A stretch of DNA of 64,000 bases from contig NZ_JAATOT010000003.1 of assembly GCF_011806455.1 (NCBI RefSeq), forward strand, positions 124,001 through 188,000, read 5' to 3'. The notes under the pieces were generated by a model that was not told the origin of the DNA, did no database searches, and worked only from the letters and a program-made list of their open reading frames with translations. Shown here piece by piece: positions 25,479-35,961 of the stretch. A program made the translations under genes and the position numbers. Position 1 is the stretch's first letter. Each line of letters starts with the position of its first letter. The DNA comes from Celeribacter sp. HF31 (lineage in GTDB: Bacteria; Pseudomonadota; Alphaproteobacteria; Rhodobacterales; Rhodobacteraceae).

Positions 25479-27644
25479 TCACTCGCCGGCCATGACCTTC
25501 GCCGGCTCTTCGGGTTGGATCGGGCGACAGCCCTGCGGATGTTCCTGAAGGATACGATCAATAATCGCCGCCTTGCGCAGCGGTTTCGTCATATAGTGAT
25601 CAAGGCCAGCGGCCAGTATTTCCTGTTCGTCCCCCGCCATGGCATGCGCCGTCAGCGCCACGATCGGAAGATGCGTACCGGTGTCGATCTCGAGCGCGCG
25701 GATTTGTCGGGTGGCCTCTTTGCCATCGACCTCAGGCATGGAAATATCCATGAAAATCAGATCGGGTTGGAAGCCCTGATAGAGCTCCACCGCCTCGCGC
25801 CCGTTGTTCGCGAAGCGCAATTCAATGTCGAGGGACTTGAGCATTTTACCAAAGACCAGCTGGTTCGTTTTGTTGTCCTCGGCGGCCAGAATCCGCATCC
25901 GGCGCCCCTCTGTCTCATGCGCTTCGACCGACTCGACCGGGATCAACGCCGACAAGGTACGCCAGAGATCGGCACGCAACAGCGGTTTCTGCAGGCTCGT
26001 CGCGTCCTCGATGTCAAGTCGGTCGGCGGAGGTCGGGCCAGAGGTCATCAAGAGCACCGGCGCCGTAACACCGCGCGCGCGCATCGTGGCGATGACCTTG
26101 GCGATATCCGTGTTCGGTAGCTTGTTGTCGATCAGATAGACCTGCGCATCGAGTGGCGAGGCCAAAAGCTCTTCTGCGGAGGCAAAGGGGGAGACCTCGA
26201 ACCCCAGCGCCGTCAGTTGTTTTTCGAGAATGAGCGAATTGGCATTGATGTGATCGACCAGGGCCGCCTTGTGCATCCAGGACGGCAGGGTGAGGTGTTG
26301 CGCCTCTTCGACCACATCCATCGTGATGTGGAACCCGAAACAGGAGCCGACACCCTCTTCGCTATCGACCCAAATCTCACCGCCCATGAGTTGAACCAGT
26401 TGGCGGGTGATGGCGAGGCCGAGACCCGTGCCCTCGAACTTGCGGTTGCGCTCGTCCTCGACCTGATTGAACTCGCCGAAGATGTGCTCGATCATATCGG
26501 TGGCGATGCCGATGCCACTGTCCTCAACAGACACGTGCACGCGGTGACGTTTGCCCCCGTCTTCGGGCAAGCCAACGACCCGCACGATCACATGGCCAGT
26601 ATGGGTGAACTTGACCGCATTGCCGACGAGGTTGGTCAGAACCTGCCGCATGCGGCCCGGATCGCCGATGAAATTGGTCGGCATGAACATGTCGTAATCA
26701 ATGATCAGATCGACGCCTTTTTGCGCGGCGGAAGGCTGCAACAGCACCATCACATCCTGAATACAACGTTCTAGATCAAAGACTTCCGGATGAAGAGAGA
26801 GCTTCGACGCCTCGATCTTGGAGTAGTCCAAAACGTCGTTGATCAGGCTCAAAAGCGCCTCGCCCGAGGATTTGATCGTCTCGACATAAAGCGTCTGTTC
26901 GTCGTTCAGATCGGTCTCGGCCAAAAGGTCTGCCATGCCCACCATGCCGTTCATCGGCGTGCGAATTTCGTGGCTCATATTGGCCAGGAAGGCGGATTTG
27001 GCGCGGTTCGCGGCCTCGGCTTTAGTCCGGGCTTTTTTCAGGCGCTCTTCGTAGCGGATCGTCGAAGTGATGTTGAGGCCGAGCGACACCATATCGCCAT
27101 CCGACGAGCGACGATCCACCAGTTTCACGAATTGGTTGTTCCAAAGCCGCACCGTCTGCGGTTCGCGCACCGGCGCATGCCAGCGCGTGACCGCCTGTTC
27201 GATAAAGACCTCTCTGGTCAGTTCCCCGATGTCGATGATCCCCTCTTCGACCGCCAGACGCACGATTTCGGGATAGGAGATGCCCGGCCGGACGTCTTCG
27301 AGCCCATCGAAGACGCGCAGATAGGCGGGATTGGCGGCAATCATGATGTCGGAAGGATCAAAGACGGCAAACCCGTCCTGAATGGTTTCAATCGAATCCC
27401 AAAGCCGCCGCTCGGCGATATGCACCGCGACAGTGGCCTTTTCCAGATCCTCCTTGGTGCGGATGTTTTCATCGCGCAGCACTTCGGTCTCTTCGCGTTT
27501 GACGATGATCTCATCGGACAGGGAGCGCGCGTGTTTCGACAGTTTGCGATTGGCCTCGAACAGTTCCGCCTGTTTGAGTTCCAACAACCGTTCCGCAGCG
27601 AGGCGGGCGCGACGTTCCTGAGACAGCGTATCCGACAGTGACAT
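25479..27644 (-). CDS. Hybrid sensor histidine kinase with PAS and two receiver-like domains
   Basis: The 721-aa protein lacks membrane segments and is probably cytoplasmic. It has an N-terminal coiled coil (about 5-80), a PAS domain (about 80-195, with [19 protein letters not shown]), a HisKA domain with phospho-acceptor His225 in [16 protein letters not shown], an HATPase domain (about 330-450: N box [14 protein letters not shown] boxes VEDSGIGI and GTGLGLAI), then two receiver-like domains. The first (about 470-580) keeps an IDNKLP and a KP but looks degenerate. The second (about 590-705) has the full set [26 protein letters not shown] and KPL. No cognate regulator lies nearby and the signal is unknown. 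Confidence 0.9.
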   Translation of the reverse strand: MSLSDTLSQERRARLAAERLLELKQAELFEANRKLSKHARSLSDEIIVKREETEVLRDENIRTKEDLEKATVAVHIAERRLWDSIETIQDGFAVFDPSDIMIAANPAYLRVFDGLEDVRPGISYPEIVRLAVEEGIIDIGELTREVFIEQAVTRWHAPVREPQTVRLWNNQFVKLVDRRSSDGDMVSLGLNITSTIRYEERLKKARTKAEAANRAKSAFLANMSHEIRTPMNGMVGMADLLAETDLNDEQTLYVETIKSSGEALLSLINDVLDYSKIEASKLSLHPEVFDLERCIQDVMVLLQPSAAQKGVDLIIDYDMFMPTNFIGDPGRMRQVLTNLVGNAVKFTHTGHVIVRVVGLPEDGGKRHRVHVSVEDSGIGIATDMIEHIFGEFNQVEDERNRKFEGTGLGLAITRQLVQLMGGEIWVDSEEGVGSCFGFHITMDVVEEAQHLTLPSWMHKAALVDHINANSLILEKQLTALGFEVSPFASAEELLASPLDAQVYLIDNKLPNTDIAKVIATMRARGVTAPVLLMTSGPTSADRLDIEDATSLQKPLLRADLWRTLSALIPVESVEAHETEGRRMRILAAEDNKTNQLVFGKMLKSLDIELRFANNGREAVELYQGFQPDLIFMDISMPEVDGKEATRQIRALEIDTGTHLPIVALTAHAMAGDEQEILAAGLDHYMTKPLRKAAIIDRILQEHPQGCRPIQPEEPAKVMAGE

Positions 27645-27767
27645 GGGGACCTCTTCCTATCCGGCCCGGGCCTTCTGACCCAAGATTTCGGCCAGAATGC
27701 CCCGAACAGGGTGAAAAGAATCTTAATCAAGCCATGAAAATTGGCGGAAAATTGTCCGAAAGGCCGT

Positions 27768-28248
27768 TCAGAGCCACTCAATCGCCAGAGCAATGCCCTG
27801 ACCGCCGCCGATGCACATGGTGATGAGACCATAGCGCCCGCCCGTGCGCTCCAGCTCATACATGGTCTTCACCACCAGAATGGCGCCGGTCGCACCGACA
27901 GGATGGCCAAGCGCGATGGTGCCGCCATTCGGGTTTACTTTATCCGTGTCGCGCCCAAGCGCGCGATTGACAGCAATGGGTATAGCCGAGGATGCGAAAT
28001 TTGGGTTTCAGACCAGCCGCCTCACGCCGTGCCAGCGCCAAAGCTGCGACACCATCGTTGAGACCAGAGGCATTGCCCGCCGTCACCGTGCCGTCTTTTT
28101 CAAAGGCCGGGCGGAGTTTGCCGAGGCCCTCCAATGTGGTGGGCTTCGGGTGCTCATCCGTGTCAAAGCCCACGAGATCGCGTTTCACTTTGACCTCGAC
28201 GGGCACGATGGCGGTACGGGCGCCGCCCAGAATGACGATGTCGGACAT
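27768..28248 (-). pseudogene. Acetyl-CoA acetyltransferase (thiolase) relic with two internal deletions
   Basis: Three pieces of one thiolase remain in order. The start MSDIVILGGARTAI is intact and still has GAGGAGG upstream. It continues directly as VPVEVKVKRDLVGFD and LRPAFEKDGTVTAGNASGLNDG, which in intact thiolases lie some 200 residues later, so the first catalytic Cys region is gone. The frame then reaches GLKPKFRILGYTH and shifts. The C-terminal piece AVNRALGRDTDKVN, NPNGGTIALGHPVGATG and MCIGGGQGIALAIEWL ends at the TGA. The first piece could still be translated as about 102 residues. It cannot be an active thiolase, since one active-site Cys block is missing. Confidence 0.85.
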
Positions 28249-28318
28249 GTGTTCCTCCTCTGATCTTTGGCGCGAGCGTAACCGAGCGTGAGATCAGAGA
28301 AAGGTAGAACGCTGCGCC

Positions 28319-29065
28319 TCAACCGGGGTTGGCGTGGGTCAGATGCGCGCGGCCGGTTTCGGTGACGATCTCTTCGTGGCTGTTCTCGATCACCAACACG
28401 GAGAGAGGTCGCCCGTAGCCCGCGCCCGAATCGATGTCGATCCGGTTGCCGAAATGCGTCGCCTCATCCAAAGCCGTGTGACCGTGGACGACCGTGAAGG
28501 GCAGCGGGCCACGATAATCGAGCCAACCTTCTCTGATCCAGATGAGGTCCTCTTCGCTTTGGTGCTCGATGGCGACCCGCGGACGGATGCCGGCATGCAC
28601 GAAAAGATAGTCCCCCCAAGCGTAAGTCAGCGGCAGGTTTTCGACAAAATCGAGGTGCGCCTCAGGCACCGCCTTTTTCGCCTGCATATGCGCGATCTCA
28701 AACTCGCCATCCACCGCCTCGACGCCATAGGAGGCCAAGGTCGTCGGACCGCCCAAAGCCGGGTGAAGCCAGCTTTTGCCGGATTTGATATGCGCGTTGT
28801 CATGGGCGATGCCATGGCGCACGAAACGGGTGAACATCCGGTCGTGATTGCCGCGAATGGCCCGCCACGGTTTGCCCGCCGCCATGCCATCCATCAGATA
28901 TTGGATCACCCCTGCGCTGTCCGGCCCGCGATCCACGTAGTCGCCCAAGTGGATGACGCGCGCGTCGGGATCGCCGACCCTTGCCTTATCTGCCTCGATC
29001 CGCGCGTGGGCGGCTTTGAGCATGTCGAGTTGGCCGTGAATGTCGCCGATGGCGTAAATGCGCAA
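28319..29065 (-). CDS. Metallophosphoesterase, PPP-type phosphatase
   Basis: The 248-aa protein has the calcineurin-like dimetal motifs in order: GDIHGQLDML (D-x-H-G), HLGDYVDRGPDS (GD-x-x-DRG), AIRGNHDRMF (GNHD), then a late His in FVHAGIRP and VVHGHTALDE. Such bacterial enzymes act as serine/threonine phosphatases or diadenosine tetraphosphatases; which one cannot be told from sequence. It starts 12 bp after fghA, so it is likely the last gene of the formaldehyde-oxidation operon. Confidence 0.88.
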   Translation of the reverse strand: MRIYAIGDIHGQLDMLKAAHARIEADKARVGDPDARVIHLGDYVDRGPDSAGVIQYLMDGMAAGKPWRAIRGNHDRMFTRFVRHGIAHDNAHIKSGKSWLHPALGGPTTLASYGVEAVDGEFEIAHMQAKKAVPEAHLDFVENLPLTYAWGDYLFVHAGIRPRVAIEHQSEEDLIWIREGWLDYRGPLPFTVVHGHTALDEATHFGNRIDIDSGAGYGRPLSVLVIENSHEEIVTETGRAHLTHANPG

Positions 29066-29077
29066 GGGTGCCTCCTG

Positions 29078-29917
29078 TCAGGATTTCATGCGGATCGCAT
29101 GCCATTCGAGGTGGTCGCGCATGAAGGTGGAGATGAAGTAATAGCTATGGTCATAGCCCTCTTGCATGCGAAGTGTTAGGGGCTGTCCGTTTTTTTCACA
29201 AACCTGTGTCAAAAGCTCCGGCTTGAGCTGACCTTCGAGGAAATTATCCGCCGTGCCCTGATCGACGAGGATCTCCGGCACACGCGCGCCATCCTCGATC
29301 AAGGCGCAGGCGTCGTAGTCGCGCCAGCTCGATTTGTCAGACCCAATATAGCCGGTCAGGGCCTTTTCACCCCAGGGGCAATTCAGCGGGCTGACGATCG
29401 GCGAGAAGGCCGAGACGGATTTGTATTTCTCAGGATTTCTGAGCGCGATGGTCAAGGCACCATGGCCGCCCATCGAGTGGCCCATGATCGAGACACGCGA
29501 CATATCCGCCGGGAACTCCGCGCCGATCAGCGCCGGCAGTTCCGCTTCGATATACTCCCGCATCCGGTAGTTTTTGCCGAAAGGCTCTTCGGTGGCATTC
29601 ACGTAGAACCCGGCACCCAGACCGAAATCATAGGCCCCTTCAGCGTCGTCCGGCACGCCTTCGCCACGGGGCGATGTGTCAGGCGCGACGAAGATGAGGC
29701 CGAGCTCCGCGCAGGCCGCGCGGAACTCGCCTTTTTCGGTGACGTTGGCCTGTGTGCACGTCAGACCCGAGAGATAGAACACCACGGGAAGCACCTCGCC
29801 CTCGGCGTGATCCGGCACGAAGACGGAAAATTCCATCTCGGTTCCGGTCGCCGTCGAGCTGTGGGTGTAGACACCCTGGGTGCCGCCATGGCTTCGGTTG
29901 GTGGATTTGACCTGCAT
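29078..29917 (-). CDS. fghA: S-formylglutathione hydrolase
   Basis: FghA hydrolyses S-formylglutathione to formate and glutathione, the second step of glutathione-dependent formaldehyde oxidation. The 279-aa alpha/beta hydrolase (esterase D family) shows the nucleophile elbow GHSMGGHGAL, the oxyanion region YLSGLTCTQANVTEKGEF, and the late Asp and His regions (LVDQGTADNFL and EGYDHSYYFI). The ATG start follows GAGGGG by seven bases; a GTG one codon earlier is also possible. It lies 11 bp after frmA, and the phosphatase gene follows closely. Confidence 0.95.
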   Translation of the reverse strand: MQVKSTNRSHGGTQGVYTHSSTATGTEMEFSVFVPDHAEGEVLPVVFYLSGLTCTQANVTEKGEFRAACAELGLIFVAPDTSPRGEGVPDDAEGAYDFGLGAGFYVNATEEPFGKNYRMREYIEAELPALIGAEFPADMSRVSIMGHSMGGHGALTIALRNPEKYKSVSAFSPIVSPLNCPWGEKALTGYIGSDKSSWRDYDACALIEDGARVPEILVDQGTADNFLEGQLKPELLTQVCEKNGQPLTLRMQEGYDHSYYFISTFMRDHLEWHAIRMKS

Positions 29918-29928
29918 CACAGTTCCCC

Positions 29929-31059
29929 TCAGAATTCCACGACAGCGCGGATGGATTTGCCCTCATGCATGAGATCGAACCCGTGGTTGATCTCTTCGAG
30001 GCTAAGTTTGTGGGTGATCATCGGGTCGATTTCGATCTTGCCGTCCATGTACCAATCGACGAATTTCGGCACGTCCGTGCGGCCTTTGGCGCCCCCGAAT
30101 GCCGTGCCTTTCCAAACGCGGCCGGTCACCAGTTGGAACGGACGGGTGGAAATCTCGGCCCCGGACGGTGCCACGCCGATCACGACGGAGACGCCCCAAC
30201 CACGGTGCGAACATTCCAGAGCGTCGCGCATGACTTTGACGTTGCCGGTCGCATCGAAGGAATAGTCCACGCCGCCGATCTGATCCGCGCCGCGCTTGGT
30301 GAGGTTCACGATCTCTTCGACCACGGTGCCTTCGATCTTCGTCGGGTTGATGAAATGGGTCATGCCGAATTTCTTCGCCATTTCCGCTTTGTCGTCGTTC
30401 AAATCGACACCGATGATCATGTCCGCGCCCGCCATGCGCAGGCCCTGAATGACATTGAGGCCAATGCCGCCCAGACCGAACACGGCGGCGGTCGAACCGA
30501 TTTCGACGCCCGCGGTGTTGATCACGGCGCCGATGCCGGTGGTCACGCCACAGCCGATGTAGCAGATCTTGTCAAACGGCGCATCGTCACGCACTTTCGC
30601 CAGAGCAATCTCCGGCATGACGGTGTGGTTCGCGAAGGTCGAGCAGCCCATGTAGTGGTAGATCGGCGTGCCATCGAGCATCGAAAACCGCGTGGTGCCA
30701 TCGGGCATCAGGCCCTGGCCTTGGGTGTTGCGGATCGCGGTGCAGAGGTTCGTTTTGCCGGAGAGGCAGGACGGGCATTCGCGACATTCCGGCGTGTAAA
30801 GCGGGATCACGTGATCGCCCGGTTTCAGCGTGGTGACGCCTTCACCGACTTCCAAAACGACGCCTGCGCCCTCGTGACCGAGGATACAGGGGAAGAGGCC
30901 CTCGGGGTCTGCACCAGACCGGGTGAACTCGTCGGTGTGGCACAGGCCGGTGGCCTTCACCTCGATCAGAACCTCGCCCTTTTTCGGGCCTTCGAGGTTT
31001 ACTTCCATGATTTCAAGGGGTTTCCCGGCCTCAAGGGCCACAGCGGCTTTCGTTCTCAT
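29929..31059 (-). CDS. frmA: S-(hydroxymethyl)glutathione dehydrogenase / class III alcohol dehydrogenase
   Basis: This enzyme oxidises S-hydroxymethylglutathione (formaldehyde plus glutathione) to S-formylglutathione with NAD; class III ADHs also reduce S-nitrosoglutathione. The 376-aa protein has the catalytic zinc site ([18 protein letters not shown]), the structural zinc site with four Cys in [15 protein letters not shown], and the NAD-binding [12 protein letters not shown]. It is the first gene of the frmA-fghA-phosphatase operon. The 5' leader contains a GGGGCC-GA-GGCCCC inverted repeat (31079-31092) followed by TTTA, which could influence expression. Confidence 0.95.
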   Translation of the reverse strand: MRTKAAVALEAGKPLEIMEVNLEGPKKGEVLIEVKATGLCHTDEFTRSGADPEGLFPCILGHEGAGVVLEVGEGVTTLKPGDHVIPLYTPECRECPSCLSGKTNLCTAIRNTQGQGLMPDGTTRFSMLDGTPIYHYMGCSTFANHTVMPEIALAKVRDDAPFDKICYIGCGVTTGIGAVINTAGVEIGSTAAVFGLGGIGLNVIQGLRMAGADMIIGVDLNDDKAEMAKKFGMTHFINPTKIEGTVVEEIVNLTKRGADQIGGVDYSFDATGNVKVMRDALECSHRGWGVSVVIGVAPSGAEISTRPFQLVTGRVWKGTAFGGAKGRTDVPKFVDWYMDGKIEIDPMITHKLSLEEINHGFDLMHEGKSIRAVVEF

Positions 31060-31138
31060 GGGGTCTTTTCTCCCTAAAGGGGCCTCGGCCCCGTGTCTTT
31101 GTCTGGGTACAATAGCGTCATGACGCTGCGGTAGGGCA

Positions 31139-31175
31139 TAAAAAGAAGAAGGGCCGCTGATTTGTCCAGCGGCCC
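31139..31175 (-). terminator. Terminator after serA
   Basis: On the minus strand a perfect 9-bp stem GGGCCGCTG/CAGCGGCCC with a 7-nt loop is followed by TTCTTCTTTTTA. It lies about 70 bp past the serA stop and ends serA transcription before the frmA operon. Confidence 0.85.
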
Positions 31176-31244
31176 GTCTGATAATTTTGTCAAAGACGCC
31201 TGTGCGATCAGACGCGCGCCCGTGGGCGCTCAGTCACCCGAATA

Positions 31245-32837
31245 TCAGGCTTTGAAGTGCAGCGGATTGACCCGCTGGAACAGCCCGGAGTCCTTTAGCG
31301 CCTTCACGGTTTCGGCCTTCAGCGGCGTATCGAGAAGCGTCATCGCAATAGCGTCACCCCCGGCAGAGGTGCGACCCAAAGTGAAGTTCGCGATGTTTTC
31401 CTCGTGCTCGGCCAGCAGAGTCCCGAGTTTCCCGATGATGCCCGGTACGTCCTTGTTGGTGGTGTAGAGCATGTGCTCGCCCACCTCGGCGTCGATGGTG
31501 ATGCCCTTGATCTGGATGAAACGCGGCTTGCCGTCGGAGAACACCGTGCCCGCGATGGTGCGGTATTTCTCGACAGTTTGGATGTCGAGCTTGATGTAAC
31601 CGTCGAACACACCGGACGCATCCTGGGTGGTTTTCGAGATCTGGATTCCACGTTCTTTCGCGATGAGCGGCGCGGAGACCATGTTCACATCCGGGTTCAC
31701 CGCCTGCATGATACCTGCGATCACGGCACATTCCAGCGCCTTGAGGTTCATCTCGGAGGCGACACCGTCATAGGTGATCTTGATGTCTTCGATCGCCTCT
31801 TCGGTGACCTGGCCGATGAACGCGCCGAGGTTTTCGGCAAGTTGCACCCAGGGCCCCATGACCTTGGCTTCTTCGGCGGTCATCGACGGCATGTTGAGCG
31901 CATTCTCAACTGCACCGTCCAAGAGGTAGTTGGACATTTGCTCGGCCACTTGCAGCGCCACGTTTTCCTGAGCTTCCGTGGTGGAGGCGCCCAGGTGCGG
32001 GGTGCAGACCACGTTCGGCAGGTTAAAGAGCACGTTTTCTTTGGCGGGCTCTTCGGCGAAGACGTCGAAAGCGGCGCCCGCGACGTGACCGGATTTCAAC
32101 AGCTCGGCCAGCGCGTTCTCATCGACAAGACCACCCCGGGCACAGTTGATGATCCGCACACCTTTCTTGGTCTTCTCGAGGTTTTCTTTCGAGAGGATGT
32201 TGCGGGTCGAATCCGTCAGCGGCACGTGCAGGGTGATGAAATCGGCGCGCTTCAGAAGCTCGTCCAGCTCGACTTTCTCCACACCGATCTCAGTTGCACG
32301 CTCTTCCGAGAGGAACGGATCGTAGGCGACCACTTTCATCTTCAGGCCCAGCGCACGGTTACATACGATGCCGCCGATATTGCCCGCGCCGATCACGCCA
32401 AGGGTCTTGGCGGTCAGCTCGGTGCCCATGAATTTGGATTTCTCCCATTTGCCCGCATGCGTCGAGGCGGAGGCTTCGGGGATTTGACGGGCGACCGCGA
32501 ACATCATCGCGATGGCGTGTTCGGCGGTGGTGATCATGTTGCCAAACGGCGTGTTCATCACGATCACGCCTTTTTTCGACGCGGCTTCCTTGTCGACGTT
32601 GTCGGTGCCAATGCCCGCACGACCCACGACTTTCAGGTTGTCGGCATGCTCAAGCAGCGAGGGCGTCACCTTGGTGGCCGACCGGATCGCGAGACCGTCA
32701 TATTTGCCGATCACCTCGGCGAGTTTGTCTTTGTCTTTGCCGAGATCGGGCATGAAATCGACCTCGATGCCACGGTCACGAAAGATTTGAACGGCGGTTT
32801 CCGAGAGTTTGTCGGAGACGAGAACTTTGGGGGCCAT
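31245..32837 (-). CDS. serA: D-3-phosphoglycerate dehydrogenase
   Basis: SerA oxidises 3-phosphoglycerate to 3-phosphohydroxypyruvate, the first step of serine synthesis. The 530-aa protein is of the long type: an N-terminal catalytic domain, an NAD domain with GVIGAGNIGGIVCNRA, the catalytic region INCARGGLVDE and the HLGASTTEAQ His, then an intervening domain (about 320-450) and a C-terminal ACT domain (about 455-528) that in other species binds serine for feedback inhibition. It lies 89 bp downstream of serC, with a terminator-like hairpin in the gap. Confidence 0.96.
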   Translation of the reverse strand: MAPKVLVSDKLSETAVQIFRDRGIEVDFMPDLGKDKDKLAEVIGKYDGLAIRSATKVTPSLLEHADNLKVVGRAGIGTDNVDKEAASKKGVIVMNTPFGNMITTAEHAIAMMFAVARQIPEASASTHAGKWEKSKFMGTELTAKTLGVIGAGNIGGIVCNRALGLKMKVVAYDPFLSEERATEIGVEKVELDELLKRADFITLHVPLTDSTRNILSKENLEKTKKGVRIINCARGGLVDENALAELLKSGHVAGAAFDVFAEEPAKENVLFNLPNVVCTPHLGASTTEAQENVALQVAEQMSNYLLDGAVENALNMPSMTAEEAKVMGPWVQLAENLGAFIGQVTEEAIEDIKITYDGVASEMNLKALECAVIAGIMQAVNPDVNMVSAPLIAKERGIQISKTTQDASGVFDGYIKLDIQTVEKYRTIAGTVFSDGKPRFIQIKGITIDAEVGEHMLYTTNKDVPGIIGKLGTLLAEHEENIANFTLGRTSAGGDAIAMTLLDTPLKAETVKALKDSGLFQRVNPLHFKA

Positions 32838-32870
32838 TTGAGGGCTCCTGTCATATGAGAATTCTGTGGG

Positions 32871-32896
32871 AAAACCGGGCGGCAGACCGCCGCCCG
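32871..32896 (-). terminator. Terminator or attenuator between serC and serA
   Basis: On the minus strand an 8-bp perfect stem CGGGCGGC/GCCGCCCG with a 5-nt loop is followed by GGTTTTCCC. It sits 30 bp past the serC stop and 33 bp before serA, so it may reduce read-through and unlink the two genes. Confidence 0.6.
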
Positions 32897-32926
32897 TTGA
32901 AGTCCGTAAGCGCGAGTTGCGCGGTA

Positions 32927-34069
32927 TTATTGCTCAGCAATGCACTCTTCGAAGGCCCATTTGAGCCAAAGCGTCAGCGCCTCGACATCAGAAGCTTCGA
33001 TGGTCGCACCACACCAGACCCGCAGACCGGCGGGCGCATCGCGGTAGGCCCCAACGTCATAAGCAACGTTGTAATCTTCGAGTTTCTTGGCCACGGCTTT
33101 CGCAAAAGCAGCACCGTCCTTGATGCGGTCATCGGTGAACTTCAGACACACGGAGGTGTTCGACCGGGTGGCCTCGTCTTCGGCGAGGTTGGCGATCCAA
33201 TCGTTCCGATCACAGAAATCCCAGAGCACTTTCGCATTGGTGGTCGAGCGCTCGATCAGCTTCGGCAGGCCGCCGATCTTTTGCGCCCACTCAAGTGCGA
33301 CGAGGTAATCCTCGACCGCAAGCATCGAGGGCGTGTTGATCGTCGCACCGGTAAAGATGCCGTCGATCAGCTTGCCGCCTTTGGTCATGCGGAAGATTTT
33401 CGGCAACGGCCATGCGGGCGTGTAGCTTTCCAGACGCTCAACCGCGCGGGGCGAGAGCACGATCATGCCGTGGGCCGCTTCGCCGCCCATCACCTTCTGC
33501 CAGGAGAAAGTGGTGACATCGAGCTTGTCCCAGGGCAGGTCCATCGCGAAGGCGGCAGAGGTCGCGTCACAGATGGTCAGACCTTCGCGGCCCGCCGGGA
33601 TCGCATCGCCATTGGGCACGCGCACGCCGGAGGTGGTGCCGTTCCAGGTGAAGACCACGTCAGTGTCAAAGTCGATCTCAGCGAAATCGACGATCTGACC
33701 GTAATCGGCGGTTTTCACATCGGCGTCGATCTTGAGCTGTTTGACAACATCGGTGACCCAGCCGGAACCGAAGGATTCCCAGGCGACCATCGTGGCCTTG
33801 CGGGCACCCAGAAGGGACCACATGGCCATTTCAACGGCGCCGGTGTCGGAGGCGGGCACGATGCCGATTTTATAATCGGCGGGGATGCCAAGAATGTCGC
33901 GGGTCGTCTCGATCGCGGCTTTCAGCTTGTCCTTGCCAATTTTGGCACGGTGCGAACGGCCCAGGGGCGCGTCAGCCAGCAGATCGAGAGAGAATGTGGG
34001 GATTTTGGCGCAAGGGCCGGACGAAAAACGCGGGTTCGCAGGGCGCGCCTGCGGGTGCTTGGTAGCCAT
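32927..34069 (-). CDS. serC: Phosphoserine aminotransferase
   Basis: SerC converts 3-phosphohydroxypyruvate and glutamate to phosphoserine and 2-oxoglutarate, with PLP. The 380-aa protein fits the alphaproteobacterial SerC type: [13 protein letters not shown] near the N-terminus, [31 protein letters not shown] before the PLP Lys in [16 protein letters not shown]. It shares its upstream region with the divergent serB, placing all three serine-pathway genes together. Confidence 0.95.
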   Translation of the reverse strand: MATKHPQARPANPRFSSGPCAKIPTFSLDLLADAPLGRSHRAKIGKDKLKAAIETTRDILGIPADYKIGIVPASDTGAVEMAMWSLLGARKATMVAWESFGSGWVTDVVKQLKIDADVKTADYGQIVDFAEIDFDTDVVFTWNGTTSGVRVPNGDAIPAGREGLTICDATSAAFAMDLPWDKLDVTTFSWQKVMGGEAAHGMIVLSPRAVERLESYTPAWPLPKIFRMTKGGKLIDGIFTGATINTPSMLAVEDYLVALEWAQKIGGLPKLIERSTTNAKVLWDFCDRNDWIANLAEDEATRSNTSVCLKFTDDRIKDGAAFAKAVAKKLEDYNVAYDVGAYRDAPAGLRVWCGATIEASDVEALTLWLKWAFEECIAEQ

Positions 34070-34325
34070 GATGTGCTATCCTTCCAGATAAATGCCTCTC
34101 GTTGGGGAGAGGTGTCCCGCGGATCGAATTAGTGGCTTTCTCGGCGCTCAGCAATATGAATTCGAAAAAATATGTCGCATTTTTATCCGACATACGTCGC
34201 AGATGCGCTGGATCGTTTCCGATTGGAAACTTCGGACCCGCCTCGGAAAACCCTCAAAACCAGACCTCATAGCGCTGGAAACCCGGCATGTCATTGCGTA
34301 GACAGGCGACAAACGGAGGCCCCTT

Positions 34326-35204
34326 ATGTTCACCTGTATCCTTCTCACAAACCCCGCCGCGCCGGCGCTCAATCTGACCACCGCCGACGCGTTGCGCTCG
34401 GCCTGGGGCGGGGGCGATCTCAAATGGCTGTCTCTGGGCGAGGCCGCCGAGTTCAGCGTCGAGTCCGTGCCGTCGAATCACTGGGATGTCTGGGAAGGTC
34501 TGCAAACACAGGGCATCGACCTGATCGTCGTGCCAACTGAAGCGCGCCGCAAAAAGATGCTCTTGGCCGATATGGATTCGACCATGATCCAGCAGGAATG
34601 CATCGACGAGCTGGCCGATGTCGCGGGCGTCGGTGAGCGCGTTAAAGAGATCACGGCGAAGGCGATGAATGGCGAGCTGGATTTCGAAGGGGCGCTGACC
34701 GAACGCGTCGGGCTTTTGAAAGGCCTGCCGGAAAGCGTCATCCAAAAGGTCATCGACGAGCGGATTACCTTCATGCCCGGCGGCAAGGAGCTGCTTGCCA
34801 CCATGAAGCGTGACGGCGCCTATTGCGCGCTGGTCTCGGGCGGCTTTACCGCCTTCACCGGCTATGTCGCAGAGGCGCTTGGATTCGATGAGAACCGGGC
34901 CAACACCTTGCTGGTCGAGAATGGTGAACTGGTCGGCAAACCGGGCCTGCCGATCCTTGGACGCGAAGCCAAGGTCGCCGCGCTCGAAGAGATCACCGCG
35001 CGGCTTGGTCTGGCGCATTCGGATGTGATGGCGGTCGGTGACGGCGCCAATGATCTCGGCATGTTGAAACTCGCGGGGGCAGGCGTGGCGCTTCATGCGA
35101 AACCCTCCGTCGCCGCCGAATGCGAGATCAGGATCAACCACGGCGATCTCTCCGCGCTTCTGTTCGTTCAGGGCTACGCGCGGTCCGATTTCGCGCATGT
35201 TTGA
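34326..35204 (+). CDS. serB: Phosphoserine phosphatase
   Basis: SerB dephosphorylates phosphoserine to serine. The 292-aa protein has an N-terminal ACT-like extension (about 1-75) and a HAD phosphatase domain with the nucleophile motif LADMDSTMIQQECIDEL, motif II LVSGGFTAF, the Lys region, and motif III VGDGANDLGML. An ACGGAGG site precedes the ATG. It is divergent from serC across 256 bp and overlaps the start of the next gene (TauE/SafE) by 8 bp. Confidence 0.95.
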   Translation: MFTCILLTNPAAPALNLTTADALRSAWGGGDLKWLSLGEAAEFSVESVPSNHWDVWEGLQTQGIDLIVVPTEARRKKMLLADMDSTMIQQECIDELADVAGVGERVKEITAKAMNGELDFEGALTERVGLLKGLPESVIQKVIDERITFMPGGKELLATMKRDGAYCALVSGGFTAFTGYVAEALGFDENRANTLLVENGELVGKPGLPILGREAKVAALEEITARLGLAHSDVMAVGDGANDLGMLKLAGAGVALHAKPSVAAECEIRINHGDLSALLFVQGYARSDFAHV

Positions 35205-35955
35205 GGTCTCGCTTGATCTCCTGCTGATTCTCATGGCGGCCGGCTTCATCGCCGGTTTCGTCGATAGCATCGCGGGCGGTGGTGGGCTGATCACCGTCCC
35301 TGCCCTCATGATTGCAGGCATCCCGCCAGTGCAGGCTCTGGCGACCAACAAGGTGCAAGGCCTCTTTGGCGCGGGCATGGCCGCAATCAATTACGCCCGC
35401 GCCGGACATGTGGACCTGCGCAAACAGATCGGCCCGGCCGCTTTGTCCTTTGTCGGCGCCATGCTCGGCGCGCTTTTGGCCAGCTCTCTGCCAACCGATG
35501 TGATCCGTCTCGGCCTGCCCGTCCTACTCATTGCCATCGCACTGTTCTTTGCCTTCAAACCCGGCCTCAACGACATGGACCGGACCCGGCGCATCACGCC
35601 ACTGGTGTTTGCCTCAACCTTCGTGCCCTTCATCGGGTTTTACGACGGGCTTTTGGGGCCAGGCACCGGCGCGTTTTTCATGCTGGGGTTCGTGAGCCTT
35701 GCGGGCTACGGCATTCTCAAGGCCACGGCGCACACCAAACTGTTGAATTTCGCCTCGAATATCGGTGGGCTTGTCGGGTTTGTTTTGGTCGCCAAGCCCC
35801 TCTGGATGCTCGGCCTTGCCATGGGGATCGCTCAGATCGCGGGCGCCTATGTGGGGTCCACACTGGCCACGAAGGTCGGAGCCAAGCTGATCAAGCCTGT
35901 GTTGGTGATTGCCTCCACGGCTTTGGCGCTCAAGCTCATTTCCGAGTGGTTTTGA
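35197..35955 (+). CDS. TauE/SafE family membrane transporter
   Basis: The 252-aa protein has about eight membrane segments and the duplicated TauE/SafE signature, GFIAGFVDSIAGGGGLITVPAL near the N-terminus (shown in part as FVDSIAGGGGLITVPA) and FYDGLLGPGTGAFFMLGF in the second half. The family moves sulfite, sulfoacetate or other small organic anions. The start overlaps the serB stop by 8 bp, so it is translationally coupled to serB. Whether it relates to serine metabolism is unknown. Confidence 0.88.
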   Translation: MFEVSLDLLLILMAAGFIAGFVDSIAGGGGLITVPALMIAGIPPVQALATNKVQGLFGAGMAAINYARAGHVDLRKQIGPAALSFVGAMLGALLASSLPTDVIRLGLPVLLIAIALFFAFKPGLNDMDRTRRITPLVFASTFVPFIGFYDGLLGPGTGAFFMLGFVSLAGYGILKATAHTKLLNFASNIGGLVGFVLVAKPLWMLGLAMGIAQIAGAYVGSTLATKVGAKLIKPVLVIASTALALKLISEWF

Positions 35956-35961
35956 GCATTT

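Noticed and set aside
34070-34325. Inverted repeats GTTTCC-GATT-GGAAAC and CGAC-ATAC-GTCG between serC and serB
   Set aside because: Arms of 4 and 6 bp with short spacers are expected by chance in a promoter region; no regulator or conservation supports them.
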